Positions 57,961-64,000 of a stretch of DNA of 64,000 bases are shown one piece after another. The position numbers were made by a program, and so were the translations under genes. Origin of the DNA: Azotobacter vinelandii CA (GTDB lineage Bacteria > Pseudomonadota > Gammaproteobacteria > Pseudomonadales > Pseudomonadaceae). The stretch is from positions 4,206,501 to 4,270,500 of the forward strand of contig NC_021149.1 in assembly GCF_000380335.1 (NCBI RefSeq). The letters run 5' to 3'. The notes beneath the pieces were generated by a model. The model ran no database searches. It saw only the letters and a program-made list of their open reading frames with translations, and had not been told where the DNA came from. Within the stretch, counting starts at the first letter, position 1. Every line of letters starts with the position of its first letter.

Positions 57961-59127
57961 CGGCCTTACCACACCGCTCACTTCACAGGCGAACCGGGCG
58001 TGTCCCGCCCTTGACACATTGATCGCGCCGACCACATCGGCGTTTTCCTCGAAACCACACTCCACGCACTCGAACCGGGCCTGGCTCTGCCGGTTGTCCG
58101 CCGACACATGCCCGCAGCACGGGCAGGTGCGGCTGGTGTTCTGCGGCGGCACGGCAACGAGCCAGCCGCCGTTCCACGCCAGCTTGTAGTCCAGTTGGCG
58201 GCGGAACTCGAACCAGCCCTGGTCGAGGATGGATTTGTTCAGGTCGGACTTGGCCCGAACGTTTCTGCCCGGTACTTCGGTTGTGCCTGCCGCCGACCTG
58301 GACAGGTTCCGCACCGGCAAGTCCTCGATACACACCATCGCGTGGTTTTGGCTGATCGTGGTCGAGATCTTGTGCAGGTAGTCGCGGCGGGCATGGCCGA
58401 TCCGGGAATGGATACGCTGGACGCGGGCTTTCGCCTTCTTCCAGTTGTTGCTGAACTTCTGCTTGCGGCTCATCGCCCGCTGCGCCTTGCGCAGTCGTTT
58501 CTCATGCTGCTTGAAGCTGTTGAGCGGTGCGTAGAACGTGCCGTCCGAGAGCGTGGCGAAGCGGGACACCCCCATGTCGATGCCGACCGCACCACCCTTC
58601 GGGATGGGTTGCGCCATCTTGCGCTCGGTCTGGATGGACACGAACCACTTGCCGCAACACTGGCTGACGGTGACGTTCTTCACCATGCCGGACACGTTCC
58701 GGCTGTTGCGATAACGCAGCCAGCCGAGCTTGGGCAGGAACAGGCGGCTATTTTCCTGGTTGAGCTTGATCTGCTTCGGGTCGGGATAGCGGAAGCTGTC
58801 GCGCCGGCCCTTCTTCTTGAAGCGCGGGAAGTCGGCCCGCTGGGCGAAGAAATTGGCGTAGGCCCGCTCCAGGTCCTTGAGTGCCTGTTGCAGCGGATGA
58901 ACCGGTGCATCCGCCAGCCAGGCCGTCTCCGGATCATGCCGCCATTCCGTGAGCCGCTTGCACAGTCCGGCATAGCCGAGCCTCGATTCGCCCTGTTCGT
59001 AGCGTTCCTTTTGCCACGCCAATGCCTTGTTGAACACGAACCGGCACGAGCCAGCGAAGCGGCGCATCTGGCGCTGCTGTTCGCCGGTTGGCATCACTTC
59101 GAATTTGAAGGCTTGAAGTCGAAGCAT
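57916..59127 (-). CDS. tnpB: TnpB RNA-guided endonuclease (OrfB of IS200/IS605)
   Basis: 403 aa. The N-terminal helix-turn-helix and wedge region (LQAFKFEVMPTGEQQRQMRR, FNKALAWQKERYEQGESRLG, LQQALKDLERAYANFFAQRA) is followed by the RuvC core. AVGIDMGVSRFATLSDG holds the first Asp, MVCIEDLPVRNL the Glu, and ENADVVGAINVSRAG the last Asp. The zinc finger CPCCGHVSADNRQSQARFEC, VECGF sits between. All catalytic residues are present, so the nuclease may be active. TnpB cuts DNA next to a short target-adjacent motif under guidance of omega RNA. Confidence 0.92.
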   Translation of the reverse strand: MLRLQAFKFEVMPTGEQQRQMRRFAGSCRFVFNKALAWQKERYEQGESRLGYAGLCKRLTEWRHDPETAWLADAPVHPLQQALKDLERAYANFFAQRADFPRFKKKGRRDSFRYPDPKQIKLNQENSRLFLPKLGWLRYRNSRNVSGMVKNVTVSQCCGKWFVSIQTERKMAQPIPKGGAVGIDMGVSRFATLSDGTFYAPLNSFKQHEKRLRKAQRAMSRKQKFSNNWKKAKARVQRIHSRIGHARRDYLHKISTTISQNHAMVCIEDLPVRNLSRSAAGTTEVPGRNVRAKSDLNKSILDQGWFEFRRQLDYKLAWNGGWLVAVPPQNTSRTCPCCGHVSADNRQSQARFECVECGFEENADVVGAINVSRAGHARFACEVSGVVRPPAAGTRRGESARVG

Positions 59128-59452
59128 GGAAAGGACTGTCTATCCGTACAGGCGCGAGTATAGGGCCGCTCCGCGCCCCGCGCTATCCTTCTCCGGCCTG
59201 AAGGCCGAGGCTTGCCGCGCACCGGGTCAAGTGGTATCGGCGGGCAAGGGCCCGACCGCCATGACGTCCCGTCGCGACAATTCGAAAAACGACCGAAGGC
59301 TCGGGAAAGATGCGGTAAGATTCGGCCGCCCCCCGTAGACGGCATGCAGCATCCCCACGATGCCTTCCCGACCCGCGAGCGAACGGCGCTCGCCCATACC
59401 GACGTACGCCGCGGGCCGGCTCCAGCGGAGCGCGGCGCGGCAGGATGAGTTG
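59128..59452. other. About 325 bases without a recognisable gene
   Basis: Short GC-rich frames only; no ribosome site or motif I can support. It lies between the TnpB element and the conserved block and probably holds the promoter of the small membrane protein gene. Confidence 0.4.
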
Positions 59453-59686
59453 ATGAACATGCGAAACAGACTGGAGGGCTTCAGCGCCCGCGAGGATGAC
59501 CAGGAAGACTTCGACCTGGAGATCGCCCCGTCGCGTGCCGCCGCACCGGCGCGGCGCCGGAGCGGCAGCCTGGTGCTGCAGATCGCCCTCGGCGTCTGGC
59601 TCGGCGGCTTGGCGCTGATGCTCACCTGGTACGGCCTGGAGCTGCTGCTGCCGGAAGCAGCGAACCTGCACCTGCAACTGCGCTGA
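59453..59686 (+). CDS. Small single-pass membrane protein
   Basis: 77 aa from ATG at 59453 behind CAGGATGAG. An acidic N-terminal part (REDDQEDFDLEIAPS) and a basic stretch (RAAAPARRRSGS) precede one membrane helix (LVLQIALGVWLGGLALMLTW). A short leucine-rich end follows. Conserved-looking composition, no known function. It is convergent with otsA. Confidence 0.6.
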   Translation: MNMRNRLEGFSAREDDQEDFDLEIAPSRAAAPARRRSGSLVLQIALGVWLGGLALMLTWYGLELLLPEAANLHLQLR

Positions 59687-59716
59687 AACCCGCGCGCCGG
59701 ATGCCGGCACGGGGAT

Positions 59717-61120
59717 TCAGACGGCGGCACGGCTCGCCGTCACCACCCGGTGCCGGCCGAAGGTTCGCAGGTCGCGCAGAAAGTTGTCCCGCCAGGCGTT
59801 CAGGTCGGCGGCACGCAAGGCCCGCATCATGTCCTCGTAACGTTCCTTGCGCTCCTCCAGCGGCATGCGCAGGGCGCGGTCCATGGCCTCGGCCATGCCC
59901 AGGCAGTCGTAGGGGTTGACGATCAGCGCCGCGCCCAGCTCGTGGGCCGCGCCGGCGAAGCGCGACAGCACCAGCACGCCCGGATCGGCCGGATTCTGCG
60001 CGGCGACGTATTCCTTGGCCACCAGGTTCATGCCGTCGCGCAGCGGAGTGACCAGGCCGACGTTGGCGGTGCGGAACAGGCCCATCAGGGTGCGCCGCTC
60101 GAGGCTCTTGTTGAGATAGTGCAGCGGCATCCAGTCGAGATCGGCCAGACGTCCGTTGACATGCCCGGCCACGGTTTCCAGTTGCTTGCGGATGGCCCGG
60201 TAGGTCTTCACGTCGGTGCGCGAGGTCGGCGCGATCTGGATGAGTTCCACGTTGCGCCGGTGCTCGGGGTAATGTTCGAGGAACTGCTCGTAGGCCAGGA
60301 AGCGTTCCACCAGCCCCTTGGAGTAGTCCAGCCGGTCGACGCTGATGAGGGTCTTGCGCAGCTTGCCTTCGGCGGTCCGCCCGATCATGGGGCGACGGCC
60401 CCGGTAGGAGTCGGCCAAACGGCGGATATCGTCGGGCATGACGCCGATGGGATAGACGCCGGCGCGGAAGTTCCGCCCGCAGGCGGTCAGGCTGCCGTCG
60501 GTGCCGATGAGCCCGTCGAGTTCGCGGCAGACGTAGTCCTGAAAGGCCATGCGGTCGCTCTCGGTCTGGAAGCCGACCAGGTCGTAGTCGCAGAGGGTCT
60601 GGAACAGGTCCCTGTGCGGGGGCACCGCGGTGAGGACCTCCGTCGTCGGGAAGGGAATGTGCAGGAAGAAGCCGATGCGGTTGCCGATTCCCAGTTGGCG
60701 ACAGGCGGCGGCGAAGGGAATCAGGTGGTAATCGTGGACCCAGAGGATATCGTCGGGACGCAGCAGGGGCTTGAGCTTCTCCGCCAGCATGGCGTTGACC
60801 CGCCGGTAGCCCAGGTACTCCTCGCGGCTGTAGCGCGCCAGATCGATGCGGTAGTGGAAGATCGGCCAGAGCGTGGCGTTGGAGAAGCCGCGGTAGTATT
60901 CGTTGTAGTCCGGCTTGCTGAGGCCCAGGGTGACGTAGGTGATATTGCCGGCGCTCTCGCAGGCAGTTTCCGGCTTCTGTCCGACCTCGCCGTTCCAGCC
61001 GAACCAGATGCCGCCATTCTGCCGCAACGCATCGTACACGCCCACGGCCAATCCCCCGGCAGCGATCTTGCCTTCGCGGATGGGAGCGACCCGATTGGAA
61101 ATCACGACTAGACGGCTCAT
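59717..61120 (-). CDS. otsA: Trehalose-6-phosphate synthase
   Basis: GT20 glycosyltransferase (467 aa) making trehalose-6-phosphate from UDP-glucose and glucose-6-phosphate. Motifs: [10 protein letters not shown] at the start, [87 protein letters not shown] at 61120 overlaps the otsB stop (ATGA), so the order of transcription is otsB then otsA. Trehalose is an osmoprotectant and desiccation protectant. Confidence 0.96.
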   Translation of the reverse strand: MSRLVVISNRVAPIREGKIAAGGLAVGVYDALRQNGGIWFGWNGEVGQKPETACESAGNITYVTLGLSKPDYNEYYRGFSNATLWPIFHYRIDLARYSREEYLGYRRVNAMLAEKLKPLLRPDDILWVHDYHLIPFAAACRQLGIGNRIGFFLHIPFPTTEVLTAVPPHRDLFQTLCDYDLVGFQTESDRMAFQDYVCRELDGLIGTDGSLTACGRNFRAGVYPIGVMPDDIRRLADSYRGRRPMIGRTAEGKLRKTLISVDRLDYSKGLVERFLAYEQFLEHYPEHRRNVELIQIAPTSRTDVKTYRAIRKQLETVAGHVNGRLADLDWMPLHYLNKSLERRTLMGLFRTANVGLVTPLRDGMNLVAKEYVAAQNPADPGVLVLSRFAGAAHELGAALIVNPYDCLGMAEAMDRALRMPLEERKERYEDMMRALRAADLNAWRDNFLRDLRTFGRHRVVTASRAAV

Positions 61121-61878
61121 GGATAAACCTCCGGTTTGAGGGGCCGGACCAGAGCGTCCAGCCATTTTTCCACCGCCGAGACGGAGTCCAGCCGCTGTCG
61201 AGCGGCCGTCTCGCCCGGCCCTACCTTGAACGAATGCCCACCCAGGGCGTTGACCGCCTGGAAACCGGCCTCGTCGGTGAGGTCGTCGCCGATGAATACC
61301 GGCACCCGGCCGCCGAACGGCGGCTCGCGCATGAATTCGCGGATCACCTCCCCCTTGCTGGCGCCGCGCGGCTTGAGTTCGAACACGCACTTGCCCGGCT
61401 GCAGGGTCAGCAGCGCGGGGTAGCGGCGGATGAAGTCCTCGGCCAGGCCGCGCGCGACCGCCTCCAGTTCGGGCGCCAGACGGAAATGCAGCGCGAAGGC
61501 CAGTCCCTTGTTTTCCAGATGCAACCCGGGGTACCGGGCGCAGGCCTGGAACAGTTCGTCCCCGACCCGGCGCAGGGCCTCCCGATCCAGGTTCAGTTGC
61601 CGCAGCCGGCCGTCGGCGCCGCGGCGCTCGGCGCCGTGCACGCCGGCGGCCGGCAGGCGCAGCGGCTCGAACAACTGATCGAGATCCGCCAGCCGACGAC
61701 CGGAGATCACGGCGACCGGTACTCCGACGGTCTGGAGCCGGCCAAGGGCGGCGAGTATGGCGGCGGGGATGAATACCAGCTCGGGACGGGGCTGTATTTC
61801 GGCAAGCGTTCCGTCCACATCGAAGAAGAAGGCGCAGCCTTGCAGGTCCTGCGCACAGGTGGGGCATTGACCGTTCAT
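61117..61878 (-). CDS. otsB: Trehalose-6-phosphate phosphatase
   Basis: HAD-superfamily phosphatase (253 aa) releasing trehalose. It has the nucleophile motif FFFDVDGTLAEIQPRPELV, VAVISGRRLADLDQLF, AAGVHGAERR, ELKPRGASKGEVIREFM and VFIGDDLTDEAGFQAVNALG. Start at ATG 61878; the frame is open further upstream but the family begins here, with a short CPTCAQDLQG extension that could be a small metal-binding turn. First gene of the otsBA pair. Confidence 0.94.
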   Translation of the reverse strand: MNGQCPTCAQDLQGCAFFFDVDGTLAEIQPRPELVFIPAAILAALGRLQTVGVPVAVISGRRLADLDQLFEPLRLPAAGVHGAERRGADGRLRQLNLDREALRRVGDELFQACARYPGLHLENKGLAFALHFRLAPELEAVARGLAEDFIRRYPALLTLQPGKCVFELKPRGASKGEVIREFMREPPFGGRVPVFIGDDLTDEAGFQAVNALGGHSFKVGPGETAARQRLDSVSAVEKWLDALVRPLKPEVYP

Positions 61879-62031
61879 ATGGATTGGGACCACCAACCGG
61901 CAGCTCAGTTTCGCTGGATGTGAATCGACGGCACAGGAGCCCCCATCATTGCCGGCCGGCGACCGGCCTGAATCATCCGCTGTCGCGCAGGTCACACCCT
62001 GCAAGAAGGCAGTCCCGGCAGGAGGTTTTCC

Positions 62032-62550
62032 ATGAAACATCGCAAGCCCCGAGTCCAGGAAATAGACGACCTCGAAGATCGCATGGGCCCGCTGCAACCG
62101 CTGGACTTCGGCAGTCGCCAGGACGAGCGGCAGGGCCATGCCGGCGATCGGCGGCCGGCCGAGGAACTGCGGGAGGAATTCCCCCCGGAGCGGGTTCGCG
62201 AAGCCGGCACGAGCGGCGGCGAGACACCCGACGGGCACCCGACCATGGACGATGCGGACCCGGAGATCCTCATCCCCGAAGATGGCGCACGCTCGCCCAA
62301 AGAGCGCGGCCACGGCATCCCGGCGGACAGGGATCTGAGCATCGTCACCGCCGAGGGGATCGGCGCGGGCGCCGGCCTGGACGAGGCCGAGGAGGCCCGG
62401 CTCTTCCCTCTGGACGGCGAGCCCTGGGATGGCCGCACGGACGAAGCGTCCTCATCGGAAGAAGACGAGGAAGAGAACGAGGAGGTTCTTTCCGACGAGG
62501 AGCTCAGAGGCCCCGAGCCGCTGCAGTCGTCGCGCGACAGGGAGCCTTGA
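62032..62550 (+). CDS. Acidic, probably disordered hypothetical protein
   Basis: 172 aa with AGGAGG and a good spacing before ATG. It begins MKHRKPRVQEIDDLEDRMGP and then is almost free of hydrophobic stretches, very rich in Asp/Glu/Gly/Pro, ending in a run of acidic residues (SSSEEDEEENEEVLSDEEL). Pseudomonads carry similar short acidic proteins of unknown role near this locus. Divergent from otsBA and convergent with rimI. The 150-base gap to otsB should hold both promoters. Confidence 0.72.
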   Translation: MKHRKPRVQEIDDLEDRMGPLQPLDFGSRQDERQGHAGDRRPAEELREEFPPERVREAGTSGGETPDGHPTMDDADPEILIPEDGARSPKERGHGIPADRDLSIVTAEGIGAGAGLDEAEEARLFPLDGEPWDGRTDEASSSEEDEEENEEVLSDEELRGPEPLQSSRDREP

Positions 62551-62553
62551 GGC

Positions 62554-63006
62554 TCAATCGAGCAGGGTGCAGACCATCACCAGGGCATCCTCGCGTCCGC
62601 CGGCGGTCGGGTAGTAGTCGCGCCGCCGGCCGACCTCGTTGAAACCGTAGCGCTCGTAGAGCCGGTAGGCGGCGCCGTTGCTGGCCCGCACCTCGAGAAA
62701 GCACTCCAGGGCCCGGCGCTCCCGCGCCCGCGTCATCAAGTACTCCAACAGCCGCAGGCCGAGCCCGCGCCCCTGGTTCTGCGGCTTGACGGTGATGTTC
62801 AGCAGGTGCGCCTCGTCAAGGATCACCTGGATCACGCCATGGCCAACCTGCTGGCCACCCTCGAACATCAGCCAGCATTCGTAGGACTTCAGGGCATCCT
62901 GGAAGATGCCGCGCGTCCAGGGATGGCTGAAGGCGGCGTATTCGATCTTCAGCACGGCATCCAGGTCCGCCTCGGTCATCGGGCGGAAGCTAATCGCATC
63001 ACTCAT
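62554..63006 (-). CDS. rimI: Ribosomal protein S18-alanine N-acetyltransferase
   Basis: GNAT acetyltransferase (150 aa) that acetylates the N-terminal alanine of ribosomal protein S18. Motifs: FRPMTEADLDAVLKIEYAAF, SHPWTRGIFQDALKS (the SHPW sequence is a RimI hallmark), LLNITVKPQNQGRGLGLRLL for acetyl-CoA binding, and LEVRASNGAAYRLYERYGFN. It overlaps the end of the holD-type gene by a few bases, the same order as holD-rimI in enterobacteria. Confidence 0.95.
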   Translation of the reverse strand: MSDAISFRPMTEADLDAVLKIEYAAFSHPWTRGIFQDALKSYECWLMFEGGQQVGHGVIQVILDEAHLLNITVKPQNQGRGLGLRLLEYLMTRARERRALECFLEVRASNGAAYRLYERYGFNEVGRRRDYYPTAGGREDALVMVCTLLD

Positions 63007-63778
63007 TCGCGGACATCCAACGCATACGTACCCGGCGCATGGCGCGCCACAGCTCGGCCTTGCGGGCCGGCTCCTCCATCAGGGTTTCCAGGCCGGGCAG
63101 CGCCCAGAGCGGCGGCAGGCCTTCAACCTGCAGTTCGCGAAGGCAGGCATCGGCCTCGACCGCGGCGGCGAAACGCAGCGCCGGCAGGCCGACCAGCCAC
63201 AGGCAGGCACAATCGCCCTCCTCCTCCAGCCGCGCGGCGACGAAGGTCTGCACGTATTCCAGCGCCGCCTGCGGCCCCTGATCCAGATTGCCGCCCCTGA
63301 ACAGGGGCCAGCGTACCGGCTCGCCGAGCGTGCGCGGACTGTCCGCAAGCCCTGCGGCGCGCAGCAGGTCCCGGAGCAACAGATAGCCGGGGTCGCGGCT
63401 CTGGAAGGGTTCGCCGGTGGGCAGTTCGACCAGCAGGGCGCAGCGTCCGGCGCGCAGCAGTTGCAGGGCGAAGCGCGGTGGCGGCAACGAAGCGGCCTTG
63501 GGCGCGGCCGGCTCGACGATCGCCTCGCGGACGGCGGGCGCTTCGACGCGGGCAACGGGACGGGGAACCTCGATCTTCGCCCGCTCGACCGGCCGCGGGC
63601 GGGACGGCATCTCGGGCACGCCTCCGGGCTCCGGGTCCGTTCGCAGCGGCGTCGCCGGCTCGGGCGTTTCGAGCAGTTCCGGTCGCGACGGCGCGGCGAA
63701 CGGCAGCGCCACTCGCGGCAGCCAACTGACCACCTGCATGGCGCCGAGGTAGGCGCGGCGGCGAGCCTCGTCGATCAA
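62999..63778 (-). CDS. holD: Probable DNA polymerase III psi subunit (pseudomonad HolD type)
   Basis: 259 aa from a TTG start at 63778; the N-terminus [20 protein letters not shown] fits the pseudomonad family, so I keep TTG rather than the ATG at 63739. A long Pro/Glu-rich linker separates it from a C-terminal alpha/beta domain ([55 protein letters not shown]). In Pseudomonas the large, poorly conserved psi subunit is encoded directly upstream of rimI; assignment rests on that order plus length. It would link the clamp loader to the chi subunit. Confidence 0.62.
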   Translation of the reverse strand: MIDEARRRAYLGAMQVVSWLPRVALPFAAPSRPELLETPEPATPLRTDPEPGGVPEMPSRPRPVERAKIEVPRPVARVEAPAVREAIVEPAAPKAASLPPPRFALQLLRAGRCALLVELPTGEPFQSRDPGYLLLRDLLRAAGLADSPRTLGEPVRWPLFRGGNLDQGPQAALEYVQTFVAARLEEEGDCACLWLVGLPALRFAAAVEADACLRELQVEGLPPLWALPGLETLMEEPARKAELWRAMRRVRMRWMSANE

Positions 63779-64000
63779 ACGTCGGCCGCCTGCGGATGGG
63801 CCTTGGGCACGCCGGCCTGCATCAGGTTCAGCGCGTTGATATAGGCCTTGGCCGACGCCACCAGGATGTCGATGTCGGCGCCGTTGCCGTTGACGATGCG
63901 CCCGCTCTTCTCCAGGCGCACCGTGACTTCGCCCTGGGAATCGCTGCCTTCGGTGATGGCATTGACCGAGTAGAGCTGCAGGTTGGCCCGGGAAGCGGCG
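63775..64000 (-). CDS. leuA: 2-isopropylmalate synthase, C-terminal end (5' part outside window)
   Basis: The last about 74 residues are present: [60 protein letters not shown], then a stop at 63775. This is the regulatory LeuA_dimer domain that binds leucine for feedback inhibition of the first step of leucine synthesis. The [21 protein letters not shown] motif is diagnostic. The stop overlaps the TTG start of the next gene. Confidence 0.93.
   Translation of the reverse strand, partial: AASRANLQLYSVNAITEGSDSQGEVTVRLEKSGRIVNGNGADIDILVASAKAYINALNLMQAGVPKAHPQAADV

Larger units (their letters stand above)
57838..59165 (-). mobile_element. IS200/IS605-type element carrying tnpB only (IS1341-like)
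   Basis: A tnpB gene without tnpA. On the minus strand the region after tnpB keeps the typical right end (AATCCCCTTCC ... GAGGGAGGGGAGGATGTCAAG) near 57838. The left border is less clear. Without a Y1 transposase it needs help in trans to move. Confidence 0.6.

Noticed and set aside
1-64000. CRISPR arrays, rRNA genes and prophage structural genes
   Set aside because: I looked for regularly spaced repeats, rRNA landmarks and capsid or tail genes and saw none. The only regular repeats are those encoding the RTX and delta-60 protein.

Overview
The window is chromosomal DNA from a high-GC gammaproteobacterium of the Pseudomonadaceae. An Azotobacter-like organism is the best guess. The reasons are the gene content (acetoin operon, holD-rimI pair next to leuA, otsAB, BenE/OprD/MhpT transport, AlgE-like RTX modules) and typical Pseudomonas codon use. 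This is inference from gene content, not a database match.

Layout. (1) 1-3831: 3' part of an acetoin catabolic operon (acoA end, acoB, acoC, butanediol dehydrogenase). (2) 3938-4391: decayed IS5-family transposase. (3) 4586-13056: a strikingly AT-rich, horizontally acquired island with one divergent LysR regulator and an eight-gene minus-strand operon: KamA-like radical SAM aminomutase, metallo-beta-lactamase-fold hydrolase, FAD/NAD(P)-binding protein, gentisate-dioxygenase-like cupin, MFS transporter, zeta-class GST/isomerase, carboxymuconolactone-decarboxylase-like protein and 2[4Fe-4S] ferredoxin. I recognise no described pathway with this gene set, and it is my main candidate for an undescribed system. 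(4) 13051-16153: nested insertion sequences (IS701-type fragment, IS3 element, IS110/IS1111 element inside the IS3). (5) 16154-20830: gene relics, a sugar-porter MFS gene, a shrunken IS5 element, a broken IS4-family element and a truncated LysR gene. (6) 20913-30099: SulP transporter, a GNAT/nucleoside phosphorylase/PhyH-oxygenase cassette, a HigBA pair whose toxin gene is split by a MITE, a Fic protein with palindromic promoter repeats, a HIT-like protein, a LysR regulator and a BenE transporter.

(7) 30233-44990: one large minus-strand aromatic catabolic operon. It encodes a multicomponent ring-hydroxylating dioxygenase (alpha, beta, Rieske ferredoxin, distant 2Fe-2S/FAD reductase), a diol dehydrogenase, a two-subunit LigAB-type extradiol dioxygenase, a meta-cleavage hydrolase, the MhpD/MhpE/MhpF lower pathway, an acyl-CoA synthetase, a nitronate-monooxygenase-like enzyme, an MhpT-like transporter and an OprD porin. 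A TetR gene lies upstream (45741-46337). Between them are a relic of a second dioxygenase gene pair and repeated ATAC-N6-GTAT sites.

(8) 46415-48085: tRNA-Met(CAT) with its promoter and terminator, then a broken IS630-family element. (9) 48824-51442: a secreted-type RTX protein with seven delta-60 repeats and three AlgE-like R-modules. (10) 51703-57725: AraC regulator, isochorismatase-like hydrolase, ABM-domain membrane protein, Tat-exported amidohydrolase and an MFS-ABM fusion, probably one unit. (11) 57838-59127: a TnpB (IS200/IS605-type) element. (12) 59453-64000: conserved chromosomal genes (small membrane protein, otsBA for trehalose, an acidic disordered protein, rimI, holD-type psi subunit, 3' end of leuA).

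Overall the window alternates conserved Pseudomonas core genes with catabolic operons and mobile-element debris. CA-rich motifs resembling Crc/Hfq targets lie at several catabolic start codons and suggest shared carbon catabolite control.
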